In this document: piece after piece, positions 29,563 through 33,372 of the stretch
Numbering within the stretch: the first letter of the stretch is position 1
How the letters are laid out: every line of letters starts with the position of its first letter
Assembly (NCBI GenBank): GCA_032718475.1
Contig: JAUCBJ010002354.1
Span: 1 to 33,372, forward strand
Length of the DNA: 33,372 nucleotides
Source of the DNA: Nemertoderma westbladi
Taxonomy: Eukaryota > Xenacoelomorpha > Nemertodermatida > Nemertodermatidae
Direction of reading: 5' to 3'
Position numbers and translations under genes: made by a program
Notes under the pieces: model-generated
The model's database searches: none
Seen by the model: the letters and a program-made list of their open reading frames with translations, nothing else
Told to the model about the DNA's origin: nothing

Positions 29563-29841
29563 ATCTCCAATGAGACTCTATACAACATTGGAGGTGTTTC
29601 CCTAGCTTGACACTTGAAAGGAGCCGCCTGCATAACATTGCTTTCGCCGTGAGGACCAGCCAGTGCATAATCTTGTACTTTGGCAGCCTCATGGAGTGAA
29701 TAAGCATGGTGGACAGTCCATGACTTTCTTGATACGCCTCTTAAAAGAGACTGACCTTAAAGATGCGGATGATCTAGCAAATGTCATTGGTGAAAGGGAG
29801 TTGTGGCAATTTTGTCGACAAGGCGGCACAGCATTCTTAAT
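29563..29841 (+). mobile_element. RTE-like 3'-end fragment following the SINE-like unit
   Basis: Matches the end of the young RTE-like element: a CATCTCCAA..CAACATTGGAGGTGT block, then ATTGCTTTCGCCGTGAGGAC and a TTGGCAGCCTCATGGAGTGA block, and GGCGGCACAGCATTCTTAA. The last 40 bp and the (TAG)n tail are degraded. Confidence 0.82.
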
Positions 29842-30005
29842 ATACATATATAATGTTAGTATTAGTAGTATAGTTTTGGGGGGACCGCACTAGAAATAAG
29901 TCATCAGAATTTGTTCGTAATCCCTGTCCCAACGGCTGATGAAAACTTTACTTTTTTTATTCCAAAATTGTAACATTAGGTACATGAGTGGAACTACTGT
30001 AGTTG

Positions 30006-30154
30006 CGGGTCATGGTGTATAAGTGATAGAAACTGCACAAATTAAATTAGTTGCTGTATAAAATAAATGTAAAAATTACCTAAATTATATTATAAATAAG
30101 TTAGCTTATATTTATGGTGGCGTTTGGAGCCACTTTAACATTTTATACTGTAGC
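30006..30154. repeat. foldback 1, outer part of left arm
   Basis: Reverse-complementary to about 31165-31316. Both arms carry CGGGTCATGGTGTATAAGTG, then AACTGCACAAATTAAA and TTTATACTGTAGCTT in the same order. The left arm is broken by the RTE-like insertion at 30163-30814. Confidence 0.88.
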
Positions 30155-30162
30155 TTCTGGTT

Positions 30163-30814
30163 TTTACTACTACTACTAGGATCGGCATGCTGCATTGCAG
30201 CTGCATTTTTAAGAATGCTGTGCCGGCTTGTCAACAAAATTGCACCGCCACAACTCCCTATCACCCATGACATTTGCTAGATCATCCGCATCTTCAAGGC
30301 CAGTGTCCTTTAAGATGCCAATGTCCTGCAAAGCGGAGGAGATTTTGTTCTAGGGTCAAGCTTGGGGGAACCAATGAGACACCTCCAATGATATATAGTG
30401 TCTTGTTGGAGATGTGTGGATTGTACTTGACACAATGAATGAACCCGGCGTAGCATTCTTGTGAATGTGCCATCCAGAGATTTGGTGTCCTCAGCAGTTA
30501 GAGCCCGGCATGGACTCCCGTAGAGGAGTACTGGAACTACTGCTGCTCTAAATAATCGGACCTTAAGTTTCCGATTAATTCTCGGTGACTTCCAAATCCT
30601 GGAAAGCCTATTCAAGGCTGCCCATGCCTTTCCCTTACGTATTCGAAGGTCCTCACCTGACTTCCGGATCCATGATCCCAGGTAACAGAAGTCGTCCACA
30701 TGCTCAAGCATACCATCCTTTGAGCTTATGCTCATCCATCAGAGACTTGCTGAGGACTTTCAAAGTTAGCTGCCAAAATTTTGGTCTTTCTGGAGTTAAT
30801 AAAAAGACCAAGAT
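30163..30814 (-). mobile_element. 5'-truncated RTE-like copy inserted in foldback 1, with 8-bp duplication
   Basis: Starts with an ACTACTACTACTAGG tail and matches the young element from its 3' end to the KTKILTVN region of the RT, with about 100 bp missing at 30318. TTCTGGTT occurs at 30155-30162 and again at 30815-30822. The intact right arm of the foldback has the undisturbed sequence there, so the insertion is younger than the foldback. The longest frame (30310-30735) covers the C-terminal part. Confidence 0.88.
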
Positions 30815-30911
30815 TTCTGGTTATTAATAGCATCCGGTAGGTAATGCAGTAGACCTATCTGGCTGTCAGGCAATTAATATTAAATACCACCTATCGTTTA
30901 CGTGGTAACCA
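30815..30911. repeat. foldback 1, inner part of left arm
   Basis: Reverse-complementary to 31070-31165: GGTTATTAATAGC..CCGGTAGG, then CAATTAATATTAAATACCAC and GGTAACCA. Once the RTE-like copy is removed, it joins the outer part without a gap. Confidence 0.88.
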
Positions 30912-31069
30912 AGTATTAGTATTAACAGCGAGTTGTTATTTTGCACTTTACAACTTTAGAGGACATTACAGCATTGTATTGGACTGAACATTTAGTATTG
31001 TATTGGTGTTGTAATGTCGCTTGTTTGTGTGGTAACCAATGACGGCGTGCTTGAAAGTTACTGCGTCAT
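30912..31069. other. central spacer of foldback 1
   Basis: About 160 bp without coding potential. It includes one arm of a perfect 14-bp inverted repeat, GGTAACCAATGACG (31031-31044), which pairs with 31064-31077. Confidence 0.6.
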
Positions 31070-31316
31070 TGGTTACCGCGTAAGCGATAGGTGGTATTTA
31101 ATATTAATTGCCTGATAGCCAGATAGGTCTACTGCATTTACCTACCGGAAGCTATTAATAACCAAAAGCTACAGTATAAACTATTAAGGTGGCTCCAATC
31201 GCCACCATAAATATAACTTACCTCTTTTTAAACATAATTTAAGTCATTATTACATTTATTTTATACAGCAACTATTTTAATTTGTGCAGTTTCTATCACT
31301 TATACACCATGACCCG
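31070..31316. repeat. foldback 1, right arm
   Basis: Uninterrupted arm of about 247 bp. The left arm totals about 246 bp without the RTE-like insertion. The match is high by eye but not perfect. Confidence 0.88.
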
Positions 31317-31370
31317 TAATATAGTGTCATTTTTTGATGACACGTACCCCCCCCAATGTTTCTACATATT

Positions 31371-31650
31371 ATCTTTATCATATTGCTTGAAATTTGAAAC
31401 ACAACTACTGTAGTTCCACTCATTCTCGATGTCCACAAGAAAGGCCAGAATATTAGATTTTGCCTGTAAAATTTTTTTTAAGCGTTTTAAAAAAGTGTTT
31501 TTTTGCAAAATTGCACATCTCCTATCATCCCCATTCTTTATATTGGCCTCGGTATTTAGACATCAAGAAAGCTTGCGTTGCAAGCATTGCAAATATGTAA
31601 CAATATCTGAATTATTCGCTTGAGAAAGCAGCTGAGATATAAGCCAGTAG
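31371..31650. repeat. foldback 2, left arm
   Basis: Reverse-complementary to 31715-31985 with moderate divergence: ATCTTTATCATATTGCTTGA, AAATTTGAAACACAA, AGATTTTGCCTGT, CAAATATGTAACAAT and CAGCTGAGATATA occur in the same order on the opposite strand of the right arm. Confidence 0.85.
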
Positions 31651-31714
31651 AACATTGTGTATTTTATTAAATAGAATAAATGGCCTGCAGCGAACAATAA
31701 TTCTTGCAATATTT

Positions 31715-31985
31715 GAACGCCTATATCTCAGCTGTTTCTCAACGAAATTCAAACATTGTTACATATTTAGAATTCTCGCAACTCAAGATTTGCAATGATA
31801 AGATATTATTACAACTAATGTGAAGAATGGCGTCGACGATAGGAGGATTGCAATTTCGTAAAAGACACTTTTTTTAAACGCTAATAAAAAAATTGACAGG
31901 CAAAATCGAAAATTCCGGTATCATGTGGACAACGAGGGTGAGAGGAACTACTTGTGTTTCAAATTTCAAGCAATATGATAAAGAT
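31715..31985. repeat. foldback 2, right arm
   Basis: Second arm, with a spacer of about 65 bp between the arms. The similarity continues weakly past the end into a G-run (TTGGGGGGTGTA, about 32010), which mirrors a C-run left of the left arm (31347-31354). Confidence 0.85.
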
Positions 31986-33372
31986 TTTAAAAAAAGTTGG
32001 GGGGTGTAATATATATATACAATCATTTCGTAATGTGACAATTTACAGTGTTCTTTCTGATCTTCGGGGTTTTATTTTCACTCACTCACTGATCATCACA
32101 CTGTAAAGTGCTACTTTACACACAAGTATGTAAATAGTTATTACTTTTATACTAGAAAACACTGGAGAGTCCAGTGTGTCGTTTTTGACACATATCCGAC
32201 TTTGACCATGCCACACATACTACTAATCGTGTGGTAGCACATTCTCCGAAGTCTTTTTACTTTTGAAAGTTCTACACAAAGTTCATGGAGTAAAACTTTA
32301 TTACAGCCATCCCGACTATGAAAACTTAAAAAAATTATTAGAAAGGCCAAAAAGAAGAAAGGTAAAGTAGGTTGGTATGCTAGGACCAAATGTAAAAACT
32401 ACTAAAACGCAACTGGACTTAGTCGTTGCATGCAATAATTCATAACTGATTCGGCACCACAAATTGCTCCAATCACGTTTCTTTTCGTTGATGACTGGCT
32501 TGGGTGTACTATAAAACATTCCTAATCCTAAACCTAACCGCCATACACTAAATGATTCCGGTAATAAGCTGCACGAAAGCTAAGCTAACCCTATATTCTA
32601 CTGTATAAGAAAATATATGACATTTTTGTCGCGCAAAAATGGTAGAACTAGGGCAAAAAAATTGATGTGTCAAAAATATGGTTGCGTTTCGGTGTCCCCG
32701 ACACCATTGTCAGCTGGACTGTAAATTAGCCAAGCCTATCTATATTGCTCCAATAATATGGCCTAAAAGAATCGCACCAATCAACTCTGTTACCAACTAT
32801 CCCAATAGTGAGTCCAATCCCTATGTCGCAAATCCTTCTAGGCATCCAACACAGTTGTGTGCCGGTCCATGTCCGAATCCCCATTTATATTTCAATATTG
32901 ATATTCTATCGGATGTAATTGGAACAGCCCCTCCATATACATATGTTACACTACACATTAATTAATTGATGGTGTCTGGTCATCACAATGAGGGCTAATA
33001 CTTAACTTAATAACATAATAAACCTCATATTGTAAAATTATTTCACATGTTGACCAATACTATTATTTATGTTAATTTTAAGGGAAAGTTTAAAATCACA
33101 TACATCGTAAACATTCACGTTAGCATACCAATATATTAATCAAACATTCATTCAATCATTCCATTGGCCAATAGAATATTGTGCATAGTGGCAGTGTCAC
33201 ATAATGTAAAGGAAGATTTAGCGGACATCTGTGACCAAGTAGGCCTACTACCAGTGTATGACGTTAGCTATAAACGACACATCTACACAAAATGAACCTA
33301 GTCCTGACAACAGATTGTCAGCAAATAACATCTATAGGTCTCCATGTGTAAGAAGTAATTGGTGAAGGATTT
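31986..33372. other. no gene seen
   Basis: AT-rich sequence. A 95-codon frame at 32678-32965 resembles nothing I know and has no clear splice or promoter context. CACTGTAAA-like words recur at 32045-32110. Confidence 0.45.

Noticed and set aside
32678-32965. 95-codon + strand frame with several Cys and Pro, possibly an exon
   Set aside because: No splice sites fit clearly and I recognise no domain on either strand.

Overview
The window is metazoan nuclear DNA. It has spliced exons with GT..AG junctions, several animal retrotransposon and DNA-transposon families, TTAA-flanked piggyBac-type elements, and AT-rich non-coding DNA. The extracellular domain mix (thrombospondin type 1 plus F-type lectin), the retroelement families and the frequent TAGGCCTA words suggest a marine invertebrate, perhaps an echinoderm or other deuterostome. 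That placement is a guess.

There is one host gene, on the + strand, and its 5' end is not visible. Exon 14446-14604 encodes a TSP1 module, exon 15122-15354 the first half of an F-type lectin (fucolectin/FTP) domain, and exon 26530-26736 the second half plus the stop codon. The splice phases agree (1-1, 1-0, 0-end), and the two lectin exons together make one domain of normal length with the fucose-binding residues present. They are separated by an 11.2 kb intron.

That intron is a stack of nested transposons. An old + strand RTE-like non-LTR element starts about 26 nt after the splice donor. Its remaining fragments, from 15381 to 25335, add up to about 2 kb. It was later split by a truncated LINE between 160-bp direct repeats, by a nearly full-length RTE-like element on the - strand (16896-20592, exact 13-bp target-site duplication), by about 2.9 kb of unassigned DNA with a promoter-like cluster and a tRNA-like sequence, and by an internally deleted RTE copy (24632-25240).

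Upstream of the gene, from left to right: an uninterrupted 1603-aa LTR-retrotransposon polyprotein on the - strand (106-4917) with its presumed leader/LTR region; a decayed CR1/Jockey-like reverse transcriptase (about 6010-6935, -); a piggyBac-like non-autonomous element with 12-bp perfect inverted ends and an internal minisatellite (7589-9139); two head-to-tail RTE fragments (9846-10143 and 10143-12515); and a second piggyBac-like element (10815-12392) inserted in the second fragment, carrying five evenly spaced palindromes.

Downstream of the gene: a degenerate GGCAAAACCCC-type repeat (27905-28225), a hairpin-rich stretch, a tRNA-headed SINE-like unit joined to an RTE 3' end (29353-29841), and a complex of two large inverted-repeat (foldback) structures (30006-31985), one arm of which carries an RTE insertion with an 8-bp target-site duplication. 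The last 1.3 kb shows nothing I recognise. Apart from the lectin gene I see no host gene.
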